64,000 nucleotides of DNA. Origin: DATHZQ01 sp965216945. Its GTDB lineage: Bacteria; Actinomycetota; Acidimicrobiia; Spongiisociales; UBA5794. The stretch is from NCBI GenBank assembly GCA_965216945.1, contig CBDCGU010000003.1, positions 3,410,001 through 3,474,000 of the forward strand, given 5' to 3'. Positions 7,672 through 18,117 of this stretch are shown piece after piece. The translations under genes were made by a program, and so were the position numbers. How positions within the stretch are numbered: the first letter of the stretch is position 1; each line of letters begins with the position of its first letter. The notes beneath the pieces were generated by a model. The model was given only the letters and a program-made list of their open reading frames with translations. It did no database searches and had not been told where the DNA came from.

Positions 7672-8529
7672 TCACACCGATGCCACGAAGTCGACGAGAC
7701 GTCCGGCGAGCTCGGCCCCGAACACGTCGATGAACTGCACGCCGCTGGGGACACGCTCGAAGACGAACACGCCGCGGGAGTCGACGGCCTTGGCCTCGAG
7801 GCGCTTGGCCCACGAGGCCGAACGGCCGGCCTCCGTGCCGATGAAGTAGGTGGGTGCCTCGATCTCGGGCAACACCCGGCTGGCGTCCAATCCGGTGTCC
7901 TGCGGAGGTGAGAACACCATGGCGATCCCGTCGAATTCGAGGTCGTCGCGCTCGGCATCGAGAACGACGGCCGCGGTTCCAGAGCCCACCCACCCGATCA
8001 TGACGATACGGTCGTAGCCCTTCGTCTCGAGCCATTGATACATGGCCGCGAGATCGAGTTGTGACTCGCGGACGTTGTACTCGCCCTCCGACTGGCCGTG
8101 GCCGCGGAAGTCGACAGAGAGCACGGTGTAGCCCTCGCGGGCGATAGCGGAGCTCCACGGCAGCACGGCCTCCGAGCTCTGCGGTGCTCGCTGGCCCCCG
8201 GAGCCGGGCGTGGGGTTGTCGAAGTCGTGGCCGAACAGCACTGCGGTGTCGTTGCCCTCCCAGAAGCGGCCGTAGAGGGCGAGGCCGTCCTCGGTTGTGA
8301 TGGTGACGTCTTCCCACCCCGAGGGTTCGATCGTGAGGTCGATCTCGGTGACGGCGGCCGTGGTCGTGGTCGACGCCTCGGTCGTGTCAGCCGCCGCAGC
8401 CGTGGTGCCGGCGGCAACTGTCGTCGTGGTGATGGTGATGCCCTCGACGGCGGTGGACGAGGAGGCGCCGCAGCCGGCCGCTACGAGTGCGATGGCGACG
8501 AGAAAGACGAGGGAGCGGGCTCGCTCCAT
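7672..8529 (-). CDS. Alpha/beta-hydrolase-fold lipoprotein lacking the usual nucleophile
   Basis: 285 residues. A signal peptide with lipobox VAAGC puts the lipid-modified Cys at residue 20. A Thr/Ala-rich linker (about 25-65) follows, then an alpha/beta-hydrolase core with VLSVDFRGHGQSEG (about 137-149). The elbow where the catalytic Ser should sit reads MIGWVGSG (177-184), giving Val instead of Ser, and no conserved catalytic His is evident near the C-terminus. It may therefore be a binding protein or a hydrolase with a shifted active site. The ATG at 8529 is preferred over an in-frame TTG four codons earlier because GGAGG lies 5 bases before it. Confidence 0.7.
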   Translation of the reverse strand: MERARSLVFLVAIALVAAGCGASSSTAVEGITITTTTVAAGTTAAAADTTEASTTTTAAVTEIDLTIEPSGWEDVTITTEDGLALYGRFWEGNDTAVLFGHDFDNPTPGSGGQRAPQSSEAVLPWSSAIAREGYTVLSVDFRGHGQSEGEYNVRESQLDLAAMYQWLETKGYDRIVMIGWVGSGTAAVVLDAERDDLEFDGIAMVFSPPQDTGLDASRVLPEIEAPTYFIGTEAGRSASWAKRLEAKAVDSRGVFVFERVPSGVQFIDVFGAELAGRLVDFVASV

Positions 8530-8641
8530 GATGGCCTCCAAAGTAGTTCGCTACGGCACCAAACTGCTTTCAGACGACAGTATATCAGTCGTGGCGCCCA
8601 CCGGTTGTCGGTTTGCACCGAGGCCGGTGTCGAGCCGGTCC

Positions 8642-8647
8642 TATCAT
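8642..8647 (+). promoter_or_regulatory. -10 box (TATCAT) for the M16 peptidase gene
   Basis: TATCAT, 6 bases before the ATG at 8654. This leaves no leader and fixes the start, although the frame stays open further upstream. Confidence 0.55.
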
Positions 8648-8653
8648 CCGCCG

Positions 8654-9904
8654 ATGCACTACGACCTCACGACGCTCCCGAACGGGTTGCGCATCATCTC
8701 CGAGGACATGCCGTCCGCCCGCTCGGTCGCCATCGCCTGTTGGGTCGATACCGGCAGCCGTGACGAACATGGCCCCGAGGCGGGCGCAAGCCACTTCCTC
8801 GAGCATCTCCTCTTCAAGGGCTCGGAGCGGTGGTCCGCCCAGGCGATCGCGGATGCGTTCGATGCGGTGGGAGCCCGCAACAACGCATTCACCTCGAAGG
8901 AGTACACCGCCTATTGGGCGAGGCTGCGGGACGCCGACCTGCCCCTCGCCGTCGAGATCCTCGGTGAGATGATCCAGCGTCCCGCGTTTCGCCAGGAGGA
9001 GATCGACTCCGAACGGCACGTGGTGCTGGAAGAGATCAACATGAACGAGGACGACCCGACGGATGTCGCCCACGAGTTGTTCATCCAGGCGATGTGGCCC
9101 GACCACCCGCTGTCCCCGCCGATCCTGGGAACTCGCGACTCGATCCTTGCCATGTCGCGGGAGACGATCGCCGGCTACTGGGGGCGCCGCTACAGCCCCA
9201 AATCGGTCGTTGTGGCATGTGCCGGGCGCGTCGACCACGCCGGGCTCGTCGATCTGGTGAGTAGTCACTTCGGTGCGTGGGAGGGGCCCGACATCGATCG
9301 CCCGACCACCGAGGCGTCGGTGGCGGCCCGCGTCGAGGTGCGCAACAAGGACACCGAGCAGGCGCACATCGTCTTCGGGTCCGAGGCCCTGCGCCGTCAT
9401 GACGAGCGGCGCCATGCGATGCTGGTTGCCGATCACATCCTCGGCGGAGGCATGTCGAGCCGGCTCTTTCGCGAGATCAGGGAACAGCGGGGTCTGGCCT
9501 ATGCCGTCCACAGCTTCCGGCTTCCGTTTGCCGACTCGGGTGCGGCCGCCGTGTACGTCGGCACCACGCCGAGCCAGGCACCACAGGTGCTCAAGCTCAT
9601 CCGTAGCGAGCTCGACAAGATCATGGAGGACGGCCTCACGCCTGAGGAGCTGGAGCGGGCTCGTGGTCACGTGCAGGGCTCGCTCGCCCTCTCGTTGGAG
9701 GACGCCAACAGCAGGATGACCCGCTTGGGTCGCAACGAGCTGACCGGGATCGAACATCTCTCGGTCGACGACATCGTGGCCAAGATCGATGCGGTCACCG
9801 CCCAGGACGTGCTCGACGTCGCACGCGAGGCCTATGCCGGACCGTACGTGATCGGTGCCGTGGGACCGTTCGAGGAGGACGAGCTGGCGGCGTACGTCGC
9901 ATGA
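8654..9904 (+). CDS. M16-family zinc peptidase (PqqL/mitochondrial-processing-peptidase-like)
   Basis: 416 residues, the length of a one-unit M16B peptidase. The inverted zinc motif HxxEH is present as HFLEHLLFKGSERW (about residues 47-60), with a distal Glu provided by the EEINM region. RGLAYAVHSF in the second half is the usual substrate-binding R/Y motif. The substrate is probably oligopeptides or targeting peptides. The last codons overlap dapB by four bases (ATGA), so the two genes are cotranscribed and probably translationally coupled. This M16-dapB arrangement is common in Actinobacteria and Firmicutes. Confidence 0.9.
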   Translation: MHYDLTTLPNGLRIISEDMPSARSVAIACWVDTGSRDEHGPEAGASHFLEHLLFKGSERWSAQAIADAFDAVGARNNAFTSKEYTAYWARLRDADLPLAVEILGEMIQRPAFRQEEIDSERHVVLEEINMNEDDPTDVAHELFIQAMWPDHPLSPPILGTRDSILAMSRETIAGYWGRRYSPKSVVVACAGRVDHAGLVDLVSSHFGAWEGPDIDRPTTEASVAARVEVRNKDTEQAHIVFGSEALRRHDERRHAMLVADHILGGGMSSRLFREIREQRGLAYAVHSFRLPFADSGAAAVYVGTTPSQAPQVLKLIRSELDKIMEDGLTPEELERARGHVQGSLALSLEDANSRMTRLGRNELTGIEHLSVDDIVAKIDAVTAQDVLDVAREAYAGPYVIGAVGPFEEDELAAYVA

Positions 9905-10659
9905 CCCGCGTCGCCGTCTCCGGTGCAGGCGGCAACATGGGACGGCGGGTGTGCGAGGCCGTGGCCGCCGCAGACGACCTGCAACTCGTCGGCGCCTACG
10001 ACCCCTCCGGCGGTGCGGTGGCCGGTCTGGAGATCGCCACCGAGCGAGCTGCGGTGCCAACACCGGACGTCGTGGTCGAGTTCACGGTGCCCGACGTGGT
10101 CATGGACAACGTGGCGGCGTGGCGGTCGATCGGCGCACACGCCGTCGTTGGCACCTCGGGCTTCGACGCAGCCCGGCTCGAGGACCTGGCGGAGCTGTGG
10201 GGCGATGGCCCCCCCAACTGCCTGATCGTCCCCAACTTCTCCATCGGGGCCGTACTGATGATGCGACTCGCCGAAGTGGCGGCGCGGCATTTCTCCGCCG
10301 CCGAGGTGATCGAGCTTCACCACGATCACAAGGTCGACGCCCCCTCCGGCACCGCGCTGGCGACCGCCGCCCGGATCGCGGCAGTCAGCCCGGCACAGCA
10401 CCGTGCGGTGGAGAGCGTCGAGTCGGTGCGAGGAGTGCGCGGCGGCGCAGCAGCGGGAGTCCCCATCCATGCGGTCCGGCTCCCCGGTCTCGTCGCCCAC
10501 CAGGAAGTGTTGCTGGGCAACCCGGGGGAGACGCTGTCGATCCGACACGACACCACCGACCGCAGCTCATTCCTCCCCGGCGTGCTCCTCGCCGTGCGCG
10601 GCGTCGCCGACCTCACCGATCCGGTGACGGTGGGTCTCGAAGGCCTGCTCGGCATCTGA
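9901..10659 (+). CDS. dapB: 4-hydroxy-tetrahydrodipicolinate reductase
   Basis: 252 residues. The N-terminal NAD(P)-binding loop is VSGAGGNMGR. The catalytic and substrate motif is ELHHDHKVDAPSGTALATAA, with the His-His pair and the Lys/Ser/Gly/Thr that bind the heterocycle. It reduces the DapA product in the diaminopimelate pathway, serving lysine and peptidoglycan. dapA (15473) and dapF (44826) are elsewhere in the window. The start ATG overlaps the stop of the M16 gene. Confidence 0.95.
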   Translation: MTRVAVSGAGGNMGRRVCEAVAAADDLQLVGAYDPSGGAVAGLEIATERAAVPTPDVVVEFTVPDVVMDNVAAWRSIGAHAVVGTSGFDAARLEDLAELWGDGPPNCLIVPNFSIGAVLMMRLAEVAARHFSAAEVIELHHDHKVDAPSGTALATAARIAAVSPAQHRAVESVESVRGVRGGAAAGVPIHAVRLPGLVAHQEVLLGNPGETLSIRHDTTDRSSFLPGVLLAVRGVADLTDPVTVGLEGLLGI

Positions 10660-10706
10660 GTCCTCCGCCCTGCAGCTCGCACGTGCGGACCGCATTCATG
10701 GAGGCC

Positions 10707-12560
10707 TCAGGTGCTCACGAAGTCGAGTGCGATCTCCTCGGGTTCGCCGCCGGGGCCCTTCCCCTTGAACTGGCTCATGTACAGGGCGTAGTAGAACCCG
10801 CGGGCCGCCATCAGCTCATCGTGACTCGCCAGCTCCTCGATGGCACCGCCGTTGAGCACCATGATCCGGTCCGAGTCACGGATGGTCGCCAATCGGTGGG
10901 CGATCGAGAAGCTCGTCTTGTCGTCCATGAGCTTGCGCATCCCGTCCTGGATCAACTTCTCCGTACGCGTGTCCACGTTGGATGTCGCCTCGTCGAGGAT
11001 GATCATCTGGGGATTCGCCACCATGGCCCTGGCGATCGTGATCATCTGCCGCTGCCCCTGGCTCAGGTTGGCCCCGCGCTCGCTCAGCATGGTGTCGTAG
11101 CCGTCGGGCAGACCCATGATGAAGTCGTGAGCGTTGGCCTTCTTGGCCGCGGCGATGGCGTCGTCCACTGTGGCGTGCTCGCTGGCATACAGGAGGTTGT
11201 TCATGACGGTGTCGGTGAAGAGGAAGGCCTCCTGCAACACGACCCCGATCTGCTTGCGCAGGCTGCGCTGTGTCAGTTTCGCCAGGTCCTGGCCGTCGAT
11301 GAGGATCGTCCCGCTGTCGATGTCGTAGTACCGAGTCATGATGTTGATCAACGTGCTCTTGCCTGCGCCGGTGGGCCCACAGATGCCGATGCTCTCGCCG
11401 GGCTGGACGGTGAAGGTGTTGGCGCGGAGCACGAGGCTGCCGGGAACGTATCCGAAGTCGACATCGACGAACTCGACTCGCCCGCCTCTGAACTCGTAGT
11501 CGACGGCGTCTGCTGCGTCGCGGACGTCGGGTTGCTCGTCGACGATGCGAAACACCCGATCTCCTCCGGCCGACGCGTTGAGAGCCGTCGTGATGAGGTT
11601 CGCCATCTGGGCGAGGGGCGACGCAAGCAGGGCCGAGTAGCCGGAGAAGGCGAGCACCGTGCCGAGATCGGTCTTGCCGTTGATCACGAGGAACGTGCCG
11701 GTGACGAGCACGAGCACCGATTGGATCAGGCTCAGCGATTGAGTGACCGGGAACTGCATGAGGGATGCCATGAACGCACGCCGGCCAACGTGATAGACCT
11801 CGTCAACGGCGGCTTCGTGCCTCTCTTGAGCCCACGGCCGGCGGTTCTTGCTGATGATCACCTTGTGACCGCTCAGCGTCTCCTCTTGGAATGCGCTCAC
11901 CTCACCGAGGGCCTTCTGCAACCTGCCGAACGCCGGTGACGAGATCCTGGCGATGACATAGGCGACCAGCAGGAGCAGCGGGATGGTGAGCGTCGCCACG
12001 ACGGCGAGCTGCCAGTTGATGACGAACATCACCGTCAGGATGAGCGTCACCTGGATCAGCGATCGCAGGATCTGGCTCACCGCCGTGGTGTAGAACAGCG
12101 ACACGACCTCCGCATCGTTCGTCACGTTGCTCGACAGCTCGCCTGGTGGATTCTTGAAGAAGAACCCCATCGAGAGGGTCTGCACGTTGTTGAAGAGGCT
12201 GGTCTGGACCTCGTACAGCGCCTCGGATGCGAGCTTGGCGAACATCCGGTTGGCCAGGAAGCTGAACGACAGGTAGACGGCGCCGGCCACTGCTCCCACC
12301 AGAGCCCACCGTGCGAGGTCCTCCGGCGCACCCCCCTCGCCGATCACGTTCATGCCTTGGCCGGTGGCGAATGGGATGGCGATCAGCCCGAGGATGGCGA
12401 CGACGAGGGCCAGCGCCGCGGTCGCGGCACGTACCCGCCGTTGCCCACCGATCATGATCCGGACCAGCCGGCTGATCGTATCGGACTGGAACTCGACCTC
12501 GGCCGGCGCCGTCGGGCCCTGCGGGTGTCGCGATTCGGTGCGCGAGGTGTCGGCGGTCAC
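10707..12560 (-). CDS. ABC exporter subunit with consensus ATPase motifs (heterodimer partner 2)
   Basis: 617 residues: about six membrane helices, then a nucleotide-binding domain. The Walker A is GPTGAGKSTL, the Walker B MIILDEATSNVD with catalytic Glu, and the H-loop SIAHRLAT. The signature is LSQGQRQ, with Gln in place of the first Gly. Together with the partner gene upstream this gives one consensus and one degenerate ATP site, as in TM287/288- or BmrCD-type multidrug or lipid exporters. The GTG start overlaps the partner's stop by four bases. Substrate unknown. Confidence 0.9.
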   Translation of the reverse strand: MTADTSRTESRHPQGPTAPAEVEFQSDTISRLVRIMIGGQRRVRAATAALALVVAILGLIAIPFATGQGMNVIGEGGAPEDLARWALVGAVAGAVYLSFSFLANRMFAKLASEALYEVQTSLFNNVQTLSMGFFFKNPPGELSSNVTNDAEVVSLFYTTAVSQILRSLIQVTLILTVMFVINWQLAVVATLTIPLLLLVAYVIARISSPAFGRLQKALGEVSAFQEETLSGHKVIISKNRRPWAQERHEAAVDEVYHVGRRAFMASLMQFPVTQSLSLIQSVLVLVTGTFLVINGKTDLGTVLAFSGYSALLASPLAQMANLITTALNASAGGDRVFRIVDEQPDVRDAADAVDYEFRGGRVEFVDVDFGYVPGSLVLRANTFTVQPGESIGICGPTGAGKSTLINIMTRYYDIDSGTILIDGQDLAKLTQRSLRKQIGVVLQEAFLFTDTVMNNLLYASEHATVDDAIAAAKKANAHDFIMGLPDGYDTMLSERGANLSQGQRQMITIARAMVANPQMIILDEATSNVDTRTEKLIQDGMRKLMDDKTSFSIAHRLATIRDSDRIMVLNGGAIEELASHDELMAARGFYYALYMSQFKGKGPGGEPEEIALDFVST

Positions 12561-14353
12561 AGTGTCGCCCCGTCCAGGTCGATGCCCGCGGTGACGCCCC
12601 CGCCGAGCTGCGACTCGTAGATCTCCTGGTAGAGGGGACTCGTCGTCAGCAGTTCCTCATGCGTGCCTTCGGCGATGATCTCGCCACGATCGAGGAGATA
12701 GATGTAGTCGAGATCGATCAGGGCGCTGATGCGCTGCGCCACGTAGATGGTCGTCGCTCCCTCCATGAACCCGGGTATGGCGGCTTGGACCCGGCCTTCG
12801 GTCGAGGCGTCGAGGGCACTCGTGCTGTCGTCGAGGATGAGCACCTTGGGCCGCGGTGTCAGCGCTCGGGTGATCGAGAGGCGCTGGCGCTGCCCACCGG
12901 AGAAGTTGTAGCCGCGCCTGGCCACCGGGGAGTCCCACTGGCCGGGGAGCCGCGACACGAAGCCGTAGGCGTCTGCCGCTCTCGCCGCCCCGAACATCAC
13001 GGTGTCCTCGGCGTCGGGCTCACCGAACTTCAGGTTGGGTCGCAGCGCGTCTTGGAACAGCACCGCTTCTTGGAGGGCGATGCCGACGATGCTGCGCAGC
13101 TCCCGCAGGGGGATGTCGCGGACATCGACCCCGTCGACCATGACCCGGCCCTCCGTCGGGTCGTAGAAGCGGGGGATCAGGTTGACGAGCGCCGATTTCC
13201 CGGCGCCGGTCGCACCGAGGAAGCCGACCTGCTGGCCCGGCTCGATGGTCAGGCTGATGTTCCTCAGTGCAGGCGGATCGAGTGTGCCGTCGGCCCGCCG
13301 GAAAGCGAACGAGACATTCTCGAAGACGATGCGGCCACCTGCCGGGCCGCCGGCGGCAGTCGCCTCGACGGCCTCGACCGGCTCCGTGATCGTCGGCTCG
13401 GTCTTGTACGCATCGATCACTCGTTGCGCCGAGACGTCGCCGCGCAACACCAACGGCATCACCTGTGCCAGCAGTGCGAGTGGCGTGATGATCAGCGCCA
13501 TGTATTGGGTGAACGTGCTCACGTCGCCGACGCTGAGCCCGGAGTTGGCGAGCACGTTGCCGCCGCCGGCCCACATGGCCAGGATGATGGCGAGCTGGCC
13601 GAGTCCGGTGAGGAGCGGCGCCATGAAGGCCACTCGCCACGCCGCCTGGTACTCGGGTCCCCGCAACGCTCGTGCCCGCAGCTCGAACTTGGCGATCTCA
13701 TGACCCTCACGCACGAACGCCTTCACCACGCTGATGCCGGTGAGATTCTCCTGGAACGTTCCGTTGAGGTCGTCGAGCGCCTCTTGGCGGCTGCGGTAGG
13801 CGCGGTCGATCGCTGGTACGAGCAGCGCCATCAGCCCGATCACCGCAACGATGACCACGGCGACCACCCAGGCCAGATCCGGAGTGTTGACGATGGCGAC
13901 GGCGATGGTCAGCAGGACGAGGAACGGCGCCAGCGAGCCGAGCAGCAGCGCGTAGAGCACGGCGTTCTGGATGTTCACCACGTCGGCGTTGAGTCGCACC
14001 ATCAGGTCACCGGTGGGGCGGTGGTCGAAGTTCTCGAATGAGTAGCTCTGGATCTTGTTGTAGAGCTCACGCCGGATGTAGAACGCGGCACCCTGAGAGA
14101 AGAACACGGCCTGCGACGCCGAGACGGCGATGGAGACTCCCATCAGGATGGCGAGGAGGACCATCCAGATGCCGATGTCGAGCGCTGCTTGTGCGTTGCC
14201 GGCAACCATCCCCTCGTCGACGAGCGAGCTCACGAGCGAGGCGAATGCAACGATGCACACGGCAGCCACCAGCATCCCCGCCTGGGACACGATGAGCCGA
14301 GCCTTGAAATGGAGCACCATCGAGAAGACTCGGAAGATGGCCTTCGGCATCAT
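12557..14353 (-). CDS. ABC exporter subunit with degenerate ATP site (heterodimer partner 1)
   Basis: 598 residues from the ATG at 14353, which follows a GGAAAGG sequence; a second ATG directly follows and a GTG lies four codons earlier. The transmembrane part is followed by a nucleotide-binding domain: Walker A GATGAGKSAL, signature FSGGQRQ, Walker B VLILDDSTSALD. The catalytic Glu is Asp and the H-loop His is Gln (YVAQRISA). These two changes are exactly those of the non-hydrolytic half of heterodimeric type IV exporters. It forms a tight operon with the 617-residue partner. Confidence 0.9.
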   Translation of the reverse strand: MMPKAIFRVFSMVLHFKARLIVSQAGMLVAAVCIVAFASLVSSLVDEGMVAGNAQAALDIGIWMVLLAILMGVSIAVSASQAVFFSQGAAFYIRRELYNKIQSYSFENFDHRPTGDLMVRLNADVVNIQNAVLYALLLGSLAPFLVLLTIAVAIVNTPDLAWVVAVVIVAVIGLMALLVPAIDRAYRSRQEALDDLNGTFQENLTGISVVKAFVREGHEIAKFELRARALRGPEYQAAWRVAFMAPLLTGLGQLAIILAMWAGGGNVLANSGLSVGDVSTFTQYMALIITPLALLAQVMPLVLRGDVSAQRVIDAYKTEPTITEPVEAVEATAAGGPAGGRIVFENVSFAFRRADGTLDPPALRNISLTIEPGQQVGFLGATGAGKSALVNLIPRFYDPTEGRVMVDGVDVRDIPLRELRSIVGIALQEAVLFQDALRPNLKFGEPDAEDTVMFGAARAADAYGFVSRLPGQWDSPVARRGYNFSGGQRQRLSITRALTPRPKVLILDDSTSALDASTEGRVQAAIPGFMEGATTIYVAQRISALIDLDYIYLLDRGEIIAEGTHEELLTTSPLYQEIYESQLGGGVTAGIDLDGATL

Positions 14354-14556
14354 GTGCCTTTCCACACGAGCGGTCGTTCGCAGTGGTGTGCGCTGCGAGA
14401 TTACGCGCCCGCAGTTCGCTGTGGCGAACCGCGGAGTTGTGCGCGGGAAGACGTAGTGGTCTGTCGCGCCATCGATGCCCAGGTGTCGTCGAGGGCCGGG
14501 GGGACCGCGTAGCTGTTTGGGCGACGGACCAGTGGCCCGAGAGCCACTTCATGAGG

Positions 14557-15402
14557 CTAGAAGAGCGCAGAGGAGAGACGGCGGCGGTACGGCCCGGTGA
14601 GCGGGTGCTCGTCGCCGAGGAGCCCGAAGATGTCCAGCATGCCATTCCGGGCTTCATCCATGTGCTCACCCTTGGATTGCACCAACGCCAGCATGTGGTC
14701 CAGCGCCGGCTCGTACTCGTTGCGGGCGGCGAGGCCGCGCGCCAGAGCCAGGCGGGCGGCACCGTCTTCCGGGTCGGCGGCAACCGCAGCCTCCAACTCG
14801 GCGATGTCATCGGTGCGCACCGCGGCGAGCCGTGCGGCAGCCTGCAGTCGTTCGACATCGGGCGTCGGTGCCAGCCGGCCCAGCACGATGAGGGCTTCGT
14901 CGGAGTCGCCTCTTGCCAGGAGGAGGCCGGCGAGGCCGGTGCCGGCCTCCTGGTGGTCGGGCCGCCGGTCGAGCACCATGCGGTAGACCTGCTCCGCCTG
15001 GAGGAGGTCCCCGCCGAGTGCGGCGTCGCGGGCTTGTTCGACCATCTTGTCCATCTCGTCGGGAAGGACGCTCTCGAGCCACGTGCGCACCTGGGACTCC
15101 GGCAACGCTCCCGTGAAGCGCCCGGCGACGGCTCCCTCGCGGAACGCCACCACCGTTGGAATGCCTTGCACGCCGAACTGTTGCGACAGCGCCTGGTTGG
15201 CGTCGACATCCACCTTGGCGAGCTCGAAAGCGCCATCGGCCTCCACCGTCAGCGACTCGAGCACGGGACCGAGCACCTTGCACGGACCACACCATTCCGC
15301 CCAGAAGTCCACGACGACCGGGACCTCATGACTGCGTTGCAGCACGGCCTGAGGGAACTCCTCCGTCGAGACGTCGGTGATGAGGTCGTGGTTCTGCGGC
15401 AT
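14557..15402 (-). CDS. Thioredoxin-TPR protein (YbbN/CnoX-like)
   Basis: 281 residues. Residues 1-110 are a thioredoxin domain with FWAEWCGPCKVLGPV and the cis-Pro in FGVQGIPTVVAF. The rest is made of helical TPR-like repeats (YRMVLDRRPDHQEAGTGLAGLLLARGD and onward). This is the architecture of YbbN/CnoX, a redox-active holdase that hands proteins to GroEL or DnaK. The CGPC active site is kept, unlike E. coli CnoX (SxxC). The ATG at 15402 is chosen because the thioredoxin domain begins a few residues later. It is divergent from dapA. Confidence 0.85.
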   Translation of the reverse strand: MPQNHDLITDVSTEEFPQAVLQRSHEVPVVVDFWAEWCGPCKVLGPVLESLTVEADGAFELAKVDVDANQALSQQFGVQGIPTVVAFREGAVAGRFTGALPESQVRTWLESVLPDEMDKMVEQARDAALGGDLLQAEQVYRMVLDRRPDHQEAGTGLAGLLLARGDSDEALIVLGRLAPTPDVERLQAAARLAAVRTDDIAELEAAVAADPEDGAARLALARGLAARNEYEPALDHMLALVQSKGEHMDEARNGMLDIFGLLGDEHPLTGPYRRRLSSALF

Positions 15403-15459
15403 GGCGTTCCTGTTCGTCCGTGGCCGGCAGGAAGGAATCGTAGTGGCGGAACGCGGTGC

Positions 15460-15465
15460 TACCGT
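15460..15465 (+). promoter_or_regulatory. -10 box (TACCGT) for dapA
   Basis: TACCGT, 7 bases before the ATG at 15473, within the 70-base gap shared with the divergent thioredoxin-TPR gene. Confidence 0.5.
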
Positions 15466-15472
15466 CCGGCTC

Positions 15473-16362
15473 ATGGACGAGAGACCGGCTCCATTCGGGC
15501 GGCTCCTCACCGCCGCCATCACCCCCTTTGATGCCGACGGTGCTGTAGACTACGAGACCTTCTGGCGTCTCGTCCGCTATCTCGGCGACACGGGTTCGCA
15601 GGGCGTCGTCGTGTGCGGTACCACAGGCGAGTCGCCGACGCTGAGCGCAGACGAGAAGGCGATGCTCTTCCAGACCGCCGTCGATGCGGTGGGGAGCAAA
15701 CTGTCCGTGGTCGCCGGTACCGGCACGTACGACACCGCCGAGTCCGTCGAACTGACCGAGCGTGCGGCGGCGGCCGGTTGCGACGGCGTCATGGCGGTCA
15801 CGCCGTACTACTCGAAACCTCCCCAAGAGGGCCTGGTCCGTCACTTCGGTGCGATCGCCGACGCCACCGACCTTCCGGTCCTGCTCTACAACATCCCCGG
15901 CCGATCGGCCCGGCTCATCGAGATCGATACATTGGAGCGGCTCGCCGCCCACCCACGCATCGTGGCGGTCAAGGACGCCGTCGACGACATCGACTACACG
16001 AGGTCGAGCTTGGAGCGGCTTCCCGCGGATTTTGCCGTGTACGCAGGTTCCGACTTCATGGTGAAGGATGTGGTGACGGCCGGGGGAGTGGGCGTCGTGT
16101 CCGTCGCCTCGCACCTGGTGGGTCCGCAACTGGCGCGACTCATCGACGCTGCCCTCGCCGGGAACGAGCCACAGGCCGAGAAGATCCACGATGCGCTCAC
16201 GCCGCTGTTCGACGCATTGTTCGTCGAACCGAATCCGATGCCGGTCAAGGCCGCGGTGGGGCGGTGGTGGGCGCCGGTTGGTGAGCCCCGCCTGCCGTTG
16301 ATCCCGGCGGCGTCATCGACTCTCGAGCTGATCGAGCGCGGCTTGGAGGCTGCGTCCGCCGT

Positions 16363-16366
<4 letters not shown>
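15473..16366 (+). CDS. dapA: 4-hydroxy-tetrahydrodipicolinate synthase
   Basis: 297 residues, normal for DapA. It has GTTGESPTL, TPYYSKPPQEGL with the proton-relay Tyr, and the Schiff-base Lys in IVAVKDAVDD; YNIPGRS supplies the second conserved Tyr region. It condenses pyruvate with aspartate semialdehyde, the first committed step of lysine and diaminopimelate synthesis. The stop overlaps the rnj start by four bases (ATGA), a dapA-rnj coupling that is widespread in Actinobacteria. Confidence 0.93.
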
Positions 16367-17991
<1,625 letters not shown>

Positions 17992-18117
17992 GACGACACG
18001 CTCGGGTGCCGGGCCGGCGCGGCCGGGAGCGAGTTCGGAGGCGATCATCGCAAGTCGCCGGGAACCTGGAACGGGGCGACCTGCGTCGTACCGGGGCAAC
18101 GAGTCAGGGAGATCGGT

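Noticed and set aside
5580..7733. 717-codon plus-strand ORF opposite the VWA gene
   Set aside because: Shadow of a G+C-rich gene. No domain; the minus frame has an intact MIDAS and continuous protein character.
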